A DNA stretch of 64,000 nt from Streptosporangium subroseum (GCF_900188345.1 NZ_FZOD01000023.1:62001-126000); one strand, 5' to 3'; positions 37,610 to 47,472 are shown, counted from the first letter of the stretch. Notes: generated by a model not told the origin, from the letters alone. Numbers and translations are program-made.

Positions 37610-40093
37610 CTAGTGGCCGCGGGAGATGACGGACAGGGCTCCGTCACGGGCCACCACGGCGAGGTCGCCCGACAGGTCCGTCCGATAAATTCGCGCACCG
37701 ATCCGGTGCAGCTGGGCCAGGGCCGACGGGGCCGGATGGCCGTAGTCGTTGCCCGCTCCGACGCTGATCAGCGCCGCACGGGCACCGGACGCCGCGAAAA
37801 AAGCGGGATCGTATCGACCGGATCCATGATGAGGGACCTTGAAAATCTCGGCGGGGGGCAGGCCCCGCAGCAGCAGCTCCGCCTGGGCCTCGGTCTCGAC
37901 ATCACCGCTGAGCAGCGCCGCCCCGGCCGCCCAGCGCACGTGCACCACGACGCTGGCGTTGTTGACGGCCGCCCCCTCTCCCGCCCCCTGCGGGGACGTC
38001 TCGGCCGACGGGCCGATGATCGTGAGTTCGGAGGGCCCCAACCGCCATCTCGCATCCGGTCGGGCCACCCACTCGACGACCCGGTGACGGGCCAGATCGC
38101 TGCTCAGCCTGGCGCTCTCGCGGCCCCCGACCCCCTGCGGGGTCACGACCACCGCCCCCACCTCCCGCCCCCGGAAAACCCCGTCCAGCCCACCGATATG
38201 GTCGGCGTGCGGATGGGTCAGGATGACCAGCGGCACCTCTCTGACACCCATCGAACGCAGGCACCGATCCATCAGCACCGGATCGGGCCCCGCATCCACC
38301 ACCACGGCCCGGCCGGGCCCCGCCGCGACCAGCAGCGCGTCTCCCTGACCGACGTCGCACATCACCAGCAACCAGTCTCGGGGCGGCCAGCGGGCCACGA
38401 TCGGCGCGGTCACGGCCACCGCTGCGATCGCTCCTCCCGCCACGGCCAGGAGGATCCAGCGCGGCCACCGATGTCGCAGAGCCAGCACCGCGACCGGGAC
38501 GGCGACGGCCAGCGCGATCAGCCCGGTGACACCACCCGGCCATGGGATCACGGCCAGCGGGAGTCCGGCCGCGTGCTCCGCCACCCCGATGATCCATCCG
38601 GTGGCCAGACCCGCCGGGCGGACCAGCAGCTGAGCGGTCCCCATGTGCAGCGGTGCGACCAGCGCCGCGACGACGCCCAGCAGGGTGGCGGGTGCGACGG
38701 CGGGACCCGCCAGCAGGTTGGCCGGGATCGCCACCGGCGTGAGCTGTCCCGACATGAGGATCAGCACCGGGGTGACGGCGGCCTGGGCCGCCGCCGCCAC
38801 GGCGGTCGCTTCGGCGGCCCATCGGGGCATTCGCCTCGAAAGCCGATCCCGCCAGCGGGGAGCGAGAACCAGGATGCCCGCGGTGGCACAGACCGACAGG
38901 GCGAAACCGTAGGACCGGGCGAGGGCCGGGTCGAAGAAGATCAGCCCCAGGACGGTCGCCGACAGGGCCGCGACGCCGTCACGCACCCGGCCTGTGCCGA
39001 GCGCCACGGCTGCGACACCGCCCATAAGAAGGGCTCGGAGCACGCTCGGCGATGGGCGGGCGACCACCGCGAAGGCGAGCATGGCCAGCGCGGCCAGCAC
39101 CGCCCGGGCCGCGAGAGGGAGCCCCGCCGTCCTGGCCAGCGCGACCGCGGCTCCGGCCACGATCGCCAGATTGGCCCCGGAAACCGCCGTAAGGTGACTG
39201 AGCCCGGCTTCCTTGAAATCGGCTCTGACCTGCTCGTCCATGCGCGACACGTCACCGACCACCAGGCCCGGCAACAGACCGCGCTGGGCCGGTGGCAGCA
39301 CACCGGCCGCTTCCCTCAACCCTGACCGGAGCACCTCGGCCACACCCTGCATCCACGAGGGTCCGCTCAGGACTCGCGGTGGCCCCCGTACCAGCACCGT
39401 CCCGGCGAGCAGCTCGCCGGGATTGGGCGGGGCGAACCGCCCGGTGACCGCGATTCGCTGGCTGGGCAACAGGGAACGCCACTCCCCTCCCGAGGCGAGC
39501 AGCACCACCGGAGCCCGCAACGCCACCCGGTCCGCCCCCGCCCCGATCGATTCGACCCGGGCGGAGACCACAAAGCTCTCCCGTCGAAACAGCCCGCCGT
39601 GCTGCGGCAACGCCCGGGGATCGTCGGTCACCACTGCTTCCATCACCCTCGAGGCCCGCTGCTCCACCAGCGCGGCCACCGGTCCCGTGCTGACCGCGTG
39701 CACCCGGAAGGCCGTCGTCCCGGCGACGGCGGCCACGCATCCCAGCACCGCCACCACGACGTTCCGCCAGCCCGCGATTCCCTCGGCGGGAACCATGACG
39801 ACCACGATGAGCATGCCCGCGAGCACCACCACGGCCACCACGGCACCGGCCGAGGCGGAGCAGCCCAGCAAGGTGAGGGCGGTGGCCCATGAGGCGAGAG
39901 CCGGCAGCACCAGGTGAAGGGCGTGTGCGCGCCGGCTATTCTCCGCGGCATCGCCGTCATGGACCACGGCAGACGCGCTGAACCGCGTCATGGTCCCGGC
40001 CCACGCTGATGAGACGAGGACGCAGCCCAGGCCCGCATTCGTGTTCGGGTTGAAGGCGGACGCACCAACTCGGATCGGGCCCACCATCGACAT
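37610..40093 (-). CDS. comEC: ComEC/Rec2-family DNA internalisation protein
   Basis: The 827-residue protein has an N-terminal DUF4131-like membrane region, the Competence membrane domain (about 250-520, many helices) and a C-terminal metallo-beta-lactamase domain with the metal motif HPHADHIGG. In competent bacteria it forms the DNA channel; in most actinobacteria its role is unproven. The ATG at 40093 is 10 bases from the comEA stop; an ATG at 39991 with a GGGA-type site is an alternative start. Confidence 0.9.
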   Translation of the reverse strand: MSMVGPIRVGASAFNPNTNAGLGCVLVSSAWAGTMTRFSASAVVHDGDAAENSRRAHALHLVLPALASWATALTLLGCSASAGAVVAVVVLAGMLIVVVMVPAEGIAGWRNVVVAVLGCVAAVAGTTAFRVHAVSTGPVAALVEQRASRVMEAVVTDDPRALPQHGGLFRRESFVVSARVESIGAGADRVALRAPVVLLASGGEWRSLLPSQRIAVTGRFAPPNPGELLAGTVLVRGPPRVLSGPSWMQGVAEVLRSGLREAAGVLPPAQRGLLPGLVVGDVSRMDEQVRADFKEAGLSHLTAVSGANLAIVAGAAVALARTAGLPLAARAVLAALAMLAFAVVARPSPSVLRALLMGGVAAVALGTGRVRDGVAALSATVLGLIFFDPALARSYGFALSVCATAGILVLAPRWRDRLSRRMPRWAAEATAVAAAAQAAVTPVLILMSGQLTPVAIPANLLAGPAVAPATLLGVVAALVAPLHMGTAQLLVRPAGLATGWIIGVAEHAAGLPLAVIPWPGGVTGLIALAVAVPVAVLALRHRWPRWILLAVAGGAIAAVAVTAPIVARWPPRDWLLVMCDVGQGDALLVAAGPGRAVVVDAGPDPVLMDRCLRSMGVREVPLVILTHPHADHIGGLDGVFRGREVGAVVVTPQGVGGRESARLSSDLARHRVVEWVARPDARWRLGPSELTIIGPSAETSPQGAGEGAAVNNASVVVHVRWAAGAALLSGDVETEAQAELLLRGLPPAEIFKVPHHGSGRYDPAFFAASGARAALISVGAGNDYGHPAPSALAQLHRIGARIYRTDLSGDLAVVARDGALSVISRGH

Positions 40094-40103
40094 GAGCGCC
40101 GGG

Positions 40104-41075
40104 TCATACGCGGACCTTCTCCCTCATCTCGGCGTACTTTCGATCTCCAATGCCGCTGACCTCCCGGAGCTGCTCGACATTGCGGAAGCCACCGTTTTTG
40201 TCGCGGTATTCGACGATGCGGCGAGCGAGCACCTCGCCGACGCCCGGCAGCTGTTCGAGCTGTTCCGGAGTGGCGGTGTTGAGGTCGATGACAGCCGTGG
40301 CGGGATCGACCGGGGCGGGCGCCGCCACGACGCCCGGGCCGGGTGAACCGACAACGATCTGTTCACCGTCGATGATCTTTCGTGCGAGGTTGAGAGGCCC
40401 CAGGGCGGCTCCTTTACGAACGCCCCCTGCGGCCTGGACCGCGTCGGTGACTCGAGAACCACCGGGCAGCATGATCACTCCAGGGTGGCGAACCTTGCCG
40501 GTCACGTGAACGGTCAGCTCGACGGCGGGCGTGGGTTGCGGGCGTGAGGCGGAGACGGGTGCCGAGAGGGGGGATCCGGAGAGCGGCGCGGGCGGAGGCA
40601 GTGGCTCGGGCTCCGGCTGGGACTGCCAGGCGTATACGCCACCCACGACGGCGGCGATCAGGGCGATGAGAAGAAGCAGACGCAATCCGGGACCGCCGGG
40701 GCCGAGCACGGGCCCCTGTGCGGCGACGACCTTACGGAGGGCGTGAAAGGAGGGTGGAATCGGCGCGGAGCGCATACGGGCGGAGGGTCCGTCACGGTGA
40801 GCCGGACCCTCCGGCCCCGCCCAATCGTCACGACGAGCAGGACCATTCGTACCGGAGAAGCGGGCCGACCCGGCTGACCCGACCGAACCGACCGAACCGA
40901 CCGAACCGACCGAACCGCTGCGATCGTCAGGATGGGCCGGATCCTCCAGCCGGGACGAGCTTACGCGGAGCGGCCCGGATGAGCCGGCCCCGTCATCGAG
41001 GGCGTCGGCCCCCGTCAGCATCCGCAGCCGCGACTCAGCTCGGAATCGCTCGGAGGTCTCACCTGTGGTCCGCAC
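40104..41075 (-). CDS. comEA: ComEA-like helix-hairpin-helix protein
   Basis: The 323-residue protein has a long hydrophilic N-terminus with a GSVGSVGSVGSVGS tract, one transmembrane helix (about 133-151), an SLBB domain (about 185-245) and a C-terminal double helix-hairpin-helix (LNTATPEQLEQLPGVGEVLA, then GIGDRKYAEMR). It binds DNA outside the membrane and precedes comEC by 10 bases. The start could be shorter; the repeat tract is within the cytosolic part. Confidence 0.9.
   Translation of the reverse strand: MRTTGETSERFRAESRLRMLTGADALDDGAGSSGPLRVSSSRLEDPAHPDDRSGSVGSVGSVGSVGSAGSARFSGTNGPARRDDWAGPEGPAHRDGPSARMRSAPIPPSFHALRKVVAAQGPVLGPGGPGLRLLLLIALIAAVVGGVYAWQSQPEPEPLPPPAPLSGSPLSAPVSASRPQPTPAVELTVHVTGKVRHPGVIMLPGGSRVTDAVQAAGGVRKGAALGPLNLARKIIDGEQIVVGSPGPGVVAAPAPVDPATAVIDLNTATPEQLEQLPGVGEVLARRIVEYRDKNGGFRNVEQLREVSGIGDRKYAEMREKVRV
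40876..40919 (-). repeat. 9-base microsatellite in comEA
   Basis: About four perfect or near-perfect tandem 9-base units (core CCGAACCGA) encode the Gly-Ser-Val repeats near residues 53-68. The period of 9 keeps the frame. Confidence 0.8.
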
Positions 41076-41337
41076 GCCCAGGACGCTACGGTGGCGCCGT
41101 ACAACGAATCCCGGCCGAATTCGACTCTGTGGATAACCATCGGCCGGAGCGCGGAACTGTGGACAGACCGCACCACCGGCTCGGTCACGTTCACGGCCCG
41201 GCCGCGTATGTCGTCCATCGAGTCGGCGCCCACGCCGGGGCCGTCCGCCCGACGAGTGCCGCCAGGACGCGCGGCCAAGGCGGTTCCGGTGAACGCCGCC
41301 GGGAAGCCCGGAAGCACAGCCGGGTGGTCTCCGCGAG

Positions 41338-41397
41338 CTGGTCGGTAACCTGACGGCCGTGAAAGACCTGGTCGGTAGTCTGGCGACCGTGAACCAC
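41338..41397 (+). repeat. Duplicated 30-base start region
   Basis: Bases 41338-41367 and 41368-41397 are two adjacent copies of a block containing CTGGTCGGTA and a GTG start. The two GTG codons (41359 and 41389) are in the same frame 30 bases apart. Confidence 0.75.
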
Positions 41398-41889
41398 CTT
41401 CTGACGACGGAACGCCTGATCCTGCGCCCGGTGACCGTACAGGACCAAGCCGGGCTGCTGGCTCACTGGACCGCGCCGGACGTGCGGAAGTTCCTGTTCG
41501 ACGGGGTGGTGCTGTCCCCCGCGGAGATCACCGAGGCCGTCGAGGACAGCGTGGGAAGCTTCGCCGCGGCCGGGTACGGCCTCTGGCTGATCCGGGAGGC
41601 GGGCGGGAACGACCTGGTCGGCACGGCCGGGCTACGACCGCTGGAGGATCTCGGAATCGAGGTCCTCTACAGCCTGGAGCCCGGCGCATGGGGCAAGGGA
41701 TATGCCACCGAGGCCGCCCGCGCCGTGGTGGAGCACGCCCTCGGTCCGCTCGGGCTGCCCGAGGTGCTGGCCGAGGTCGACGCGGACAACGCCGCGTCGG
41801 TCGCGGTCGTCGAGCGGCTGGGCATGACCCCGTTCGAGGTGGTGCCCGGCCTGCTCGGGCCGATGACCCGCTACCGCAGGACGCGCTGA
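41389..41889 (+). CDS. GNAT acetyltransferase, RimJ/RimL type
   Basis: The 166-residue form starts VNHLLTTERLILRPVTVQD, the usual opening of RimJ/RimL-like enzymes, and has the acetyl-CoA motif LEPGAWGKGYATEAARAV and the late VDADNAASVAVVERLGM. An upstream in-frame GTG at 41359, a duplicate of this start, would add ten residues that look like repeat sequence. The substrate is unknown; N-terminal acetylation of proteins or small amines is possible. Confidence 0.85.
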   Translation: MNHLLTTERLILRPVTVQDQAGLLAHWTAPDVRKFLFDGVVLSPAEITEAVEDSVGSFAAAGYGLWLIREAGGNDLVGTAGLRPLEDLGIEVLYSLEPGAWGKGYATEAARAVVEHALGPLGLPEVLAEVDADNAASVAVVERLGMTPFEVVPGLLGPMTRYRRTR

Positions 41890-41906
41890 ACCATCGATCC
41901 TGTGGT

Positions 41907-42338
41907 TCAGACGGCGGAACCACTCCGTTGCTCATACGCATGGATCACCCGCGCGCTTGGATCCGGCGCGTTCGGGTCCCGCATCCGATCGGTGATCAGG
42001 AAATGGGTGAGCTCGAATGCCCTGGCGTGCCCGCTCTCGGTCAGCGAGAACGTCCCGCCGACCGCGTCCGGCTCCCAGCCGTGCTCCAGCGCGTAGTCAA
42101 CGACCGCCCGCACATCCTTCGACGTCGGGTAGGCGTTGTCGGTCGTGCACGCTCCCCACGGTCCGGGCCAGAACTTCGACACCAGGTCCACCTGCAGCGC
42201 CCGGCTGTTCTTCCCGGCCCCCCACACGCGCAGGCGGATGGCCCGATGGCAGTCGACCTCGCCCTTCACATGGCGGATCCCGGCCGTCCACGCGCATCCA
42301 CGGTCACCGACGCGCAACATCCGCAGTCTTGTCTTCAT
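41907..42338 (-). CDS. Conserved-looking hypothetical protein
   Basis: The 143-residue product starts MKTRLRMLRVGDRGCAWTAG and has a stretch SKDVRAVVDYALEHGWEPDA and a C-terminal ITDRMRDPNAPDPSARV. It is soluble, has a few cysteines and no motif that I recognise. It lies convergent to the GNAT gene. Confidence 0.55.
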   Translation of the reverse strand: MKTRLRMLRVGDRGCAWTAGIRHVKGEVDCHRAIRLRVWGAGKNSRALQVDLVSKFWPGPWGACTTDNAYPTSKDVRAVVDYALEHGWEPDAVGGTFSLTESGHARAFELTHFLITDRMRDPNAPDPSARVIHAYEQRSGSAV

Positions 42339-42461
42339 ACCGCCCGCTCTACCTCGCCGATCCCAGGCCCGCACGATACGACCGGCCGCAAGGACGGCGC
42401 CACCGGATATCCCTCGACCGCGCCAAGCGAGCGCCATCGCCAGAGCTCAACGTCGTGAGGT

Positions 42462-43226
42462 TCACGCCCGGGGGCCGAGATACATGCCGCCGCTGGCGTC
42501 GAGTACGTGGCCGGTGATCCAGCGGGCGTCGTGGGAGGCGAGGAACGCCACGACGTCGGCGATGTCGGCGGGCTGGCCGAGGCGGTCGAGCGCGGTCATG
42601 GCGGCCAGGTACACCTCGGCACCGGAAGTCTTGAACAGCGAAGCGTTCAGATCCGTGACGGTGGCGCCCGGTGTCACGGTGTTCACCGTGATTCCCCGGG
42701 TGCCCAGCGCGTTGGCCAGCGTTCGGCCCATGACCTCGACGGCCCCCTTGGTCATCGCGTACGAGGTCTGGAAGGGCGTGGCGACCCGGGTGCAGGTGGA
42801 GGAGATGGTGATGATGCGCCCGCCGTCGCGCAGCAAGGGAAGAGCCCGCTGGATGATGAAGAACGGCGCCTTCACATTGACCGCGAAGAGGCGGTCGAAC
42901 CCCTCCGGGGTGGCCTCCTCGATGGGGCCGTCCGATGGGCCGGCCGCGTTGTTGACCAGGATGTCGAGCGGCTGCCCTGACAACCCCTCTTCGAGCGCGG
43001 CGAACAGGGTGTCCACGTCGCCGTCGACACCGAGCTCGGCCCGGACCGGGAAGGCCCGCCCGCCGGCCTGCTCGATCGAGGCCACCGTGTCCTTCGCCGC
43101 GGCCTCGTCGCTTCCGTAGTGCGCGGCGATCAGTGCGCCGTCGGCGGCCAGTCGCTGGGCGATGGCCCGGCCGATGCCCCGCGAGGCTCCGGTCACCAGT
43201 GCCGTCTTTCCGGTCAGTTTCGCCAT
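42462..43226 (-). CDS. Short-chain dehydrogenase/reductase
   Basis: The 254-residue classical SDR has the cofactor motif TGASRGIG (about 12), NNAAG (about 93), the catalytic Ser in ISSTCTRV and Tyr-x-x-x-Lys in YAMTK (about 160). The C-terminal DASGG is also present. Residues after the first strand (HYGSDEAAAK) do not show an acidic NAD-specific residue, so NADPH may be preferred. The substrate is unknown. The ATG at 43226 has a GGAG-like site. It may be co-transcribed with the AfsR-like regulator gene upstream. Confidence 0.92.
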   Translation of the reverse strand: MAKLTGKTALVTGASRGIGRAIAQRLAADGALIAAHYGSDEAAAKDTVASIEQAGGRAFPVRAELGVDGDVDTLFAALEEGLSGQPLDILVNNAAGPSDGPIEEATPEGFDRLFAVNVKAPFFIIQRALPLLRDGGRIITISSTCTRVATPFQTSYAMTKGAVEVMGRTLANALGTRGITVNTVTPGATVTDLNASLFKTSGAEVYLAAMTALDRLGQPADIADVVAFLASHDARWITGHVLDASGGMYLGPRA

Positions 43227-43278
43227 GTCGAACTCCCTTGCCGGTGGTTGATGCGGCCAGTCTTGATGAAGGCTCTGA

Positions 43279-43396
43279 CCGTCCACGCACCGAACGCCGA
43301 CCGTCACGCACCGGCCGACACCGTCCCGACCCCCGTCACGCACCGGACTACACCGTCCCAATGACCGTCACGCACCGGACGGCGCTGTCCCGAGCA
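43279..43396. repeat. 32-base tandem repeat formed from the AfsR-like gene 3' end
   Basis: Copies start at 43301, 43333 and 43365 (period exactly 32), with CCGTCACGCACCGGAC identical in the last two. A degenerate copy is at 43279. The final copy spans the stop (43368) and the last codons of the regulator gene. The SDR gene begins 50 bases below the array. Confidence 0.85.
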
Positions 43397-46300
43397 GGGC
43401 GAGCGCCTCCCGCAGGGTCATCGCCGCCCCCCGTTCGAAGGCCGCGGCGTATCTCCCGTCTCCGATCCGACCCTGGGAACCGGTGGCGACGCGGGCGACG
43501 TCGGTGTCTCCGGCGATCGACGTGCCGCGTACCGCCACGGCCACGCCCAGCAGCAACGCGGCCCGCTCACCATCGCCTTCGAGCAGGGCGAGCCCTGCGG
43601 CGCCTTCGATCGCGTCGGCGGCCGCCGGGTGGTTCCGGTGGTCGAGCGCGACGGTCAGTGCCTGGTGGTGCCGGTATCGGGCCTCGTCGGTGTTTCCCTC
43701 GGCCTCGGCGATCCGGCCCAGTCCGACCAGTGCCCGCGACCGTGTTTCCCCGGTGCCTGCCGGCCCGATGGCACACCCGTCCAGCGCCAGCTCGAACAGG
43801 CGGCGGGCCCCGACCAGGTCGCCGCGGAGGCGCGCGATCTCACCGAGCCCCCGATGCGCGCCGGCCACCGTCTCCGATGCGCTGGCCGCCGTCTCCGGTA
43901 TGCCGGCCGTACGGGCCAGCTCGACGGCGCGTTCGTAGTCGCCGTATGCGGCGGCGAGGCTGCCGCCGACCCGCATCACCCCGTAGGCACGCCGGCACAA
44001 CAGGTCCGCGGTGTCCTCGACGGCACCAAGCTGCCCGAGCAGGGCGAGCGCCTCCTCGGTCAGCGCGAGGGACCTTCCCCGGTCGCCCCGCCAGCCGGCG
44101 AGCTCGGCCAGCCGGTCCAGCGAGTTGGCGATTCCCCACCTGTCGCCGATCGAGCGGAAACTGTCGAGTGCCTGCCGGAACGCCGCTTCGGCCCTGGCCG
44201 GTTCCCCACTGAACAAACGCCGGAAACCCTCGTCCAGCCGCCCCAGCCCCTGGGACCACGGATCGGGACCGAGCAAACCGGGCGGGATCGGAAGGCCGGC
44301 GGGCCGTGGACCACCCGCCATGGAGAACAGGAGAAGAAGCTGCGGTCGCCGAAGCCACTGTCCCGGGGGGATCGTGCTCGACTGGATCCGCTCCAGGGCG
44401 GAAGATCCGCCCGCGGCGTTCACGACGCACAGGACATACTCCTCCGCCAGCCCGGGAGGCGGCCCGGGAGACGGACCCGAGGTGATGGACCGAGCGCCGA
44501 GCACGTCGATGAGCTCTGCGGCCAGCGGAGCGCTCTCGTCACGCAGGCCGCTCAGCCACCAGTACCATGACAGCGCGGCGACCAGGCGCAACCCCAGCTC
44601 CGTGTCGGCGCGGACGGCCCAGCGCAGCGCCGCATGGAGATTGCCGTGCTCGGCGGTCAGCCTGGCCATCCACCCCAGCTGTTCCGCGCCGCGCAGGCGG
44701 GGATCGGCGGTTTCGGCGAAGTCGAGGAAGTAGACGGCATGGGCACGCCGTAGCTCTTCCTGCTCTCCGGTGTCGGTCAGCCGCTCGACGCAGAACGCGC
44801 GAACGGTGTCGAGCATGCGGTATCGCCCACCGTCCGCCTCCACCAGGGACTTGTCCACCAGGCCGGCCATCAGGTCCGCGGCATCGGGCACACCGCAGAT
44901 CCGCGCGGCCGCCTCCAGGGTGGCGCCTCCACTGAAAACCGTGAGTCGCCGGGCCAGCAGCCGCTCGTTCTCGTCGAGGAGGTCCCAGCTCCACTCGATC
45001 ACCGCGCGTAGCGTCCGGTGCCGTGCCGCCGCCGTACGGTCGCCACGGGACAGGAGCCCGAACCGGTCGTCCAGCCGGGCGGCGACCTCATCGACCGTGA
45101 GCGACCGCAGCCGCGCGGCGGCCAGCTCGATGGCCAGCGGGAGACCGTCGAGGGTCGCGCATATCCGCAGGACCGTCTCGACGTTACCGGCGTTCACCTC
45201 GAACTCCGGTCGCACCGCGGCGACCCGATCGGCGAACAGCCGTACGGCCGGATAACCAAGCGCCTCCTCGGGCGCGGCTCCGAGCGCCGGGAGCGCGAGC
45301 GGCGACAACGGGCACAGCGATTCGCCCGTGATGCCCAACGTCTCCCTGCTGGTGGCCAGCACCCGCAGCTCGGGACAGGCACCCAGCAGTCGCCGGACCA
45401 GCCGTGCCACCTCGCCGACGAGGTGTTCGCAGTTGTCGAGGACGAGGAGCATCCGGCGGCCCGCGAGACCTGTGACCAGGCGAGTGTCGGAATCCGGTGA
45501 GCCTGACACCGGCGGGAGCGGTCCGGACTCACGCAGGCCCAGCGCCGCGATGACCACCTGCGCCACCTCCGCGCCCTCGCCGAGGGAGGCCAGATCCACG
45601 AAGCACACCTCGCCCGCCTGCCGCCGGGCCGCCTCGATCGCCAGCCGGGTCTTCCCCACCCCACCCGCACCCGTGAGCGTGACCAGACGCGCCCCGCCCA
45701 GCAGCCCGCCGACCCGCGCGAGCTCCTCCCCACGTCCCACAAAACTACTGAACTGGGCGGGCAGGGTCAGGCGAGCAGCGAGCGAGGGCGTCGCCAGCAG
45801 CACGGCCAGATGCACCTCCGCGAGTTCGGCGGACGGATCCGCACCCACCTCCTCGGCCAAGGTCCGCCGGGCGTCCTCGAACGCCAGGAGCGCCTCGGCC
45901 TGCCGGCCCGCGCCGTACAGCGCCCGCATGAGCTGTCCCCGCAGCCTCTCCCTCACCGGGTGCGCGGCCACCATCTCCTGAAGCTCCGTCACGATCCCGC
46001 GGTGTTCGCCCAGCGCCAGCTCCGCGTCGGCGAGGTCCTCGAAGGCGGCGATCCGCAGCTCTTCGAGGCGAGCCGCCTGGGCACTGGCGAACGGTGCGTC
46101 GGACACATCTGCCAGGGCCGCCCCTCGCCACAGGCCCAGTCCCTCACGCAGCAGACCGGCCGCCCGAGGGTGATCACCGGCAGCCAGCGCACGCCGCCCC
46201 TCACGGGCGAGCCGCTCGAACCGATGCGCGTCGACGTCCTCGCGATCGACCACGAGCCGATAACCCGCCGGATGGAACTCGACCCTGTTCCGCAGCCCAC

Positions 46301-46514
46301 GGCGGAGCCGGGACACCTGGGACTGGAGGGCGTTCGCCGCACCGGACTGCGGCGTCTCGCCGTAGAGACCGTCGATCATCCGCTCCACGGTGACCACCCG
46401 ATCCGCGTCGACGAGTAGCAGGGCGAGCAGCGCGCGCAGCCGCGGCCCACCGACGGAGACCAGATCTCCCTCGGTGGAGCGTGCTTCTACCGGGCCAAGG
46501 ATGCCGAACCGCAC
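43368..46514 (-). CDS. AfsR-like SARP/NB-ARC/TPR transcriptional regulator
   Basis: The 1048-residue protein has an OmpR-type winged helix (1-95), a bacterial transcriptional activator domain (about 96-240), a P-loop NTPase of NB-ARC type (TGAGGVGKTRLA at about 281) and a long C-terminal region with helical TPR-like repeats (about 600-1030). Regulators of this class switch on secondary metabolism or nearby genes on sensing an effector or protein ligand. The neighbouring SDR could be a target; no biosynthetic cluster is present within the window. Confidence 0.9.
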   Translation of the reverse strand: MRFGILGPVEARSTEGDLVSVGGPRLRALLALLLVDADRVVTVERMIDGLYGETPQSGAANALQSQVSRLRRGLRNRVEFHPAGYRLVVDREDVDAHRFERLAREGRRALAAGDHPRAAGLLREGLGLWRGAALADVSDAPFASAQAARLEELRIAAFEDLADAELALGEHRGIVTELQEMVAAHPVRERLRGQLMRALYGAGRQAEALLAFEDARRTLAEEVGADPSAELAEVHLAVLLATPSLAARLTLPAQFSSFVGRGEELARVGGLLGGARLVTLTGAGGVGKTRLAIEAARRQAGEVCFVDLASLGEGAEVAQVVIAALGLRESGPLPPVSGSPDSDTRLVTGLAGRRMLLVLDNCEHLVGEVARLVRRLLGACPELRVLATSRETLGITGESLCPLSPLALPALGAAPEEALGYPAVRLFADRVAAVRPEFEVNAGNVETVLRICATLDGLPLAIELAAARLRSLTVDEVAARLDDRFGLLSRGDRTAAARHRTLRAVIEWSWDLLDENERLLARRLTVFSGGATLEAAARICGVPDAADLMAGLVDKSLVEADGGRYRMLDTVRAFCVERLTDTGEQEELRRAHAVYFLDFAETADPRLRGAEQLGWMARLTAEHGNLHAALRWAVRADTELGLRLVAALSWYWWLSGLRDESAPLAAELIDVLGARSITSGPSPGPPPGLAEEYVLCVVNAAGGSSALERIQSSTIPPGQWLRRPQLLLLFSMAGGPRPAGLPIPPGLLGPDPWSQGLGRLDEGFRRLFSGEPARAEAAFRQALDSFRSIGDRWGIANSLDRLAELAGWRGDRGRSLALTEEALALLGQLGAVEDTADLLCRRAYGVMRVGGSLAAAYGDYERAVELARTAGIPETAASASETVAGAHRGLGEIARLRGDLVGARRLFELALDGCAIGPAGTGETRSRALVGLGRIAEAEGNTDEARYRHHQALTVALDHRNHPAAADAIEGAAGLALLEGDGERAALLLGVAVAVRGTSIAGDTDVARVATGSQGRIGDGRYAAAFERGAAMTLREALALLGTAPSGA

Positions 46515-46617
46515 GCCATTGATTATCGCTCAGCGGCGGGGCGGATCCCGGATCGCGACCACTGCGGCAGATTCGGTGCCGACCCAGTAAACATCGGCGT
46601 CTTCTCCGCGAACGGCC

Positions 46618-47472
46618 TCATGGGGAAGGCGGGGAGGAGAGGGTCAGGCCGAGCATGCCGGGGCCCACGTGGGCGCCGACGGCCGCACCGACCTCGACCA
46701 CGGTGACCCTGACCAGGGTGGGGATGCGCCGGGGCAGCCGTGCGGCCAGAGCCTCCGCGCGAGGCAGGGCGTCGAGGTGCTGGACGGCGACCTCCACCGG
46801 AGCCGTGCCCGCGGCCTGGACAGCGAGGTCTTCGAGGCGGGCGATGGCCCGGCTCGCGGTGCGGACCTTTTCGAGGGGGACGATCACACCGTCGGAGATG
46901 TGCAGGAGCGGTTTGATCATCAGGGCGGATCCGAGCAGGGTCGCCGCCGCGCCGATGCGGCCTCCCCGGCGGAGATGCTCCAGGGTGTCGACGTAGAAGA
47001 AGCTGCGCACCGATTCCATGCAGCGGCGGGCGGCGTCCGCCACCTCGGCCGGCGACGCGCCACGGGCCGCCGCCTCCGCGGCGGCGAGGACGGGGAACCC
47101 GAGGCCCATCGCGATCGACCTGCTGTCGATGACGTCGACCGGGACCGGCGAGTTCTCGGCTCCGGCGCGGGCCGCCTGGACGGTGCCCGACATCTCCCCC
47201 GACAGATGGATGGAGACGACGCCGGCCGCGCCCCGGGCCATCGCCTCCTCGTAGGCGTCCGCGAAGCGCTGGGGGGCGGGTCTGGAGGTCGTCACCGGAA
47301 CCCGTTTCCTGAGCGCGTCGTTCATCTCCGCGCTGTCGATCTGCACCATGTCGTCGAGTGCCCGGCCGTCCACGACCACCTGGAGCGGCACCACGACGAT
47401 CCCCAGGCGGGAGACCTCCTCCCGCGGGAGATACGCCGTGGAGTCTGTGACGACGGTGACCGGTGGTGACAT
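46618..47472 (-). CDS. DegV-family fatty-acid-binding protein
   Basis: The 284-residue protein matches DegV, with VTVVTDSTAYLPREE at the start, the fatty-acid-contact motif TTSRPAPQRF (about 61) and HLSGEMSGTVQAA (about 88). A GRIGAAATLLG segment follows. These cytoplasmic proteins bind fatty acids and supply the FakA kinase where it exists. Standard length. Confidence 0.92.
   Translation of the reverse strand: MSPPVTVVTDSTAYLPREEVSRLGIVVVPLQVVVDGRALDDMVQIDSAEMNDALRKRVPVTTSRPAPQRFADAYEEAMARGAAGVVSIHLSGEMSGTVQAARAGAENSPVPVDVIDSRSIAMGLGFPVLAAAEAAARGASPAEVADAARRCMESVRSFFYVDTLEHLRRGGRIGAAATLLGSALMIKPLLHISDGVIVPLEKVRTASRAIARLEDLAVQAAGTAPVEVAVQHLDALPRAEALAARLPRRIPTLVRVTVVEVGAAVGAHVGPGMLGLTLSSPPSP

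Noticed and set aside
41091..41348. 85-codon plus-strand frame before the GNAT gene
   Set aside because: Low-complexity Arg/Ser/Pro, no ribosome site and antisense neighbours explain it.
43279..43396. The 32-base array considered as a CRISPR
   Set aside because: Units are contiguous rather than separated by unique spacers, diverge from each other and run into a coding sequence.
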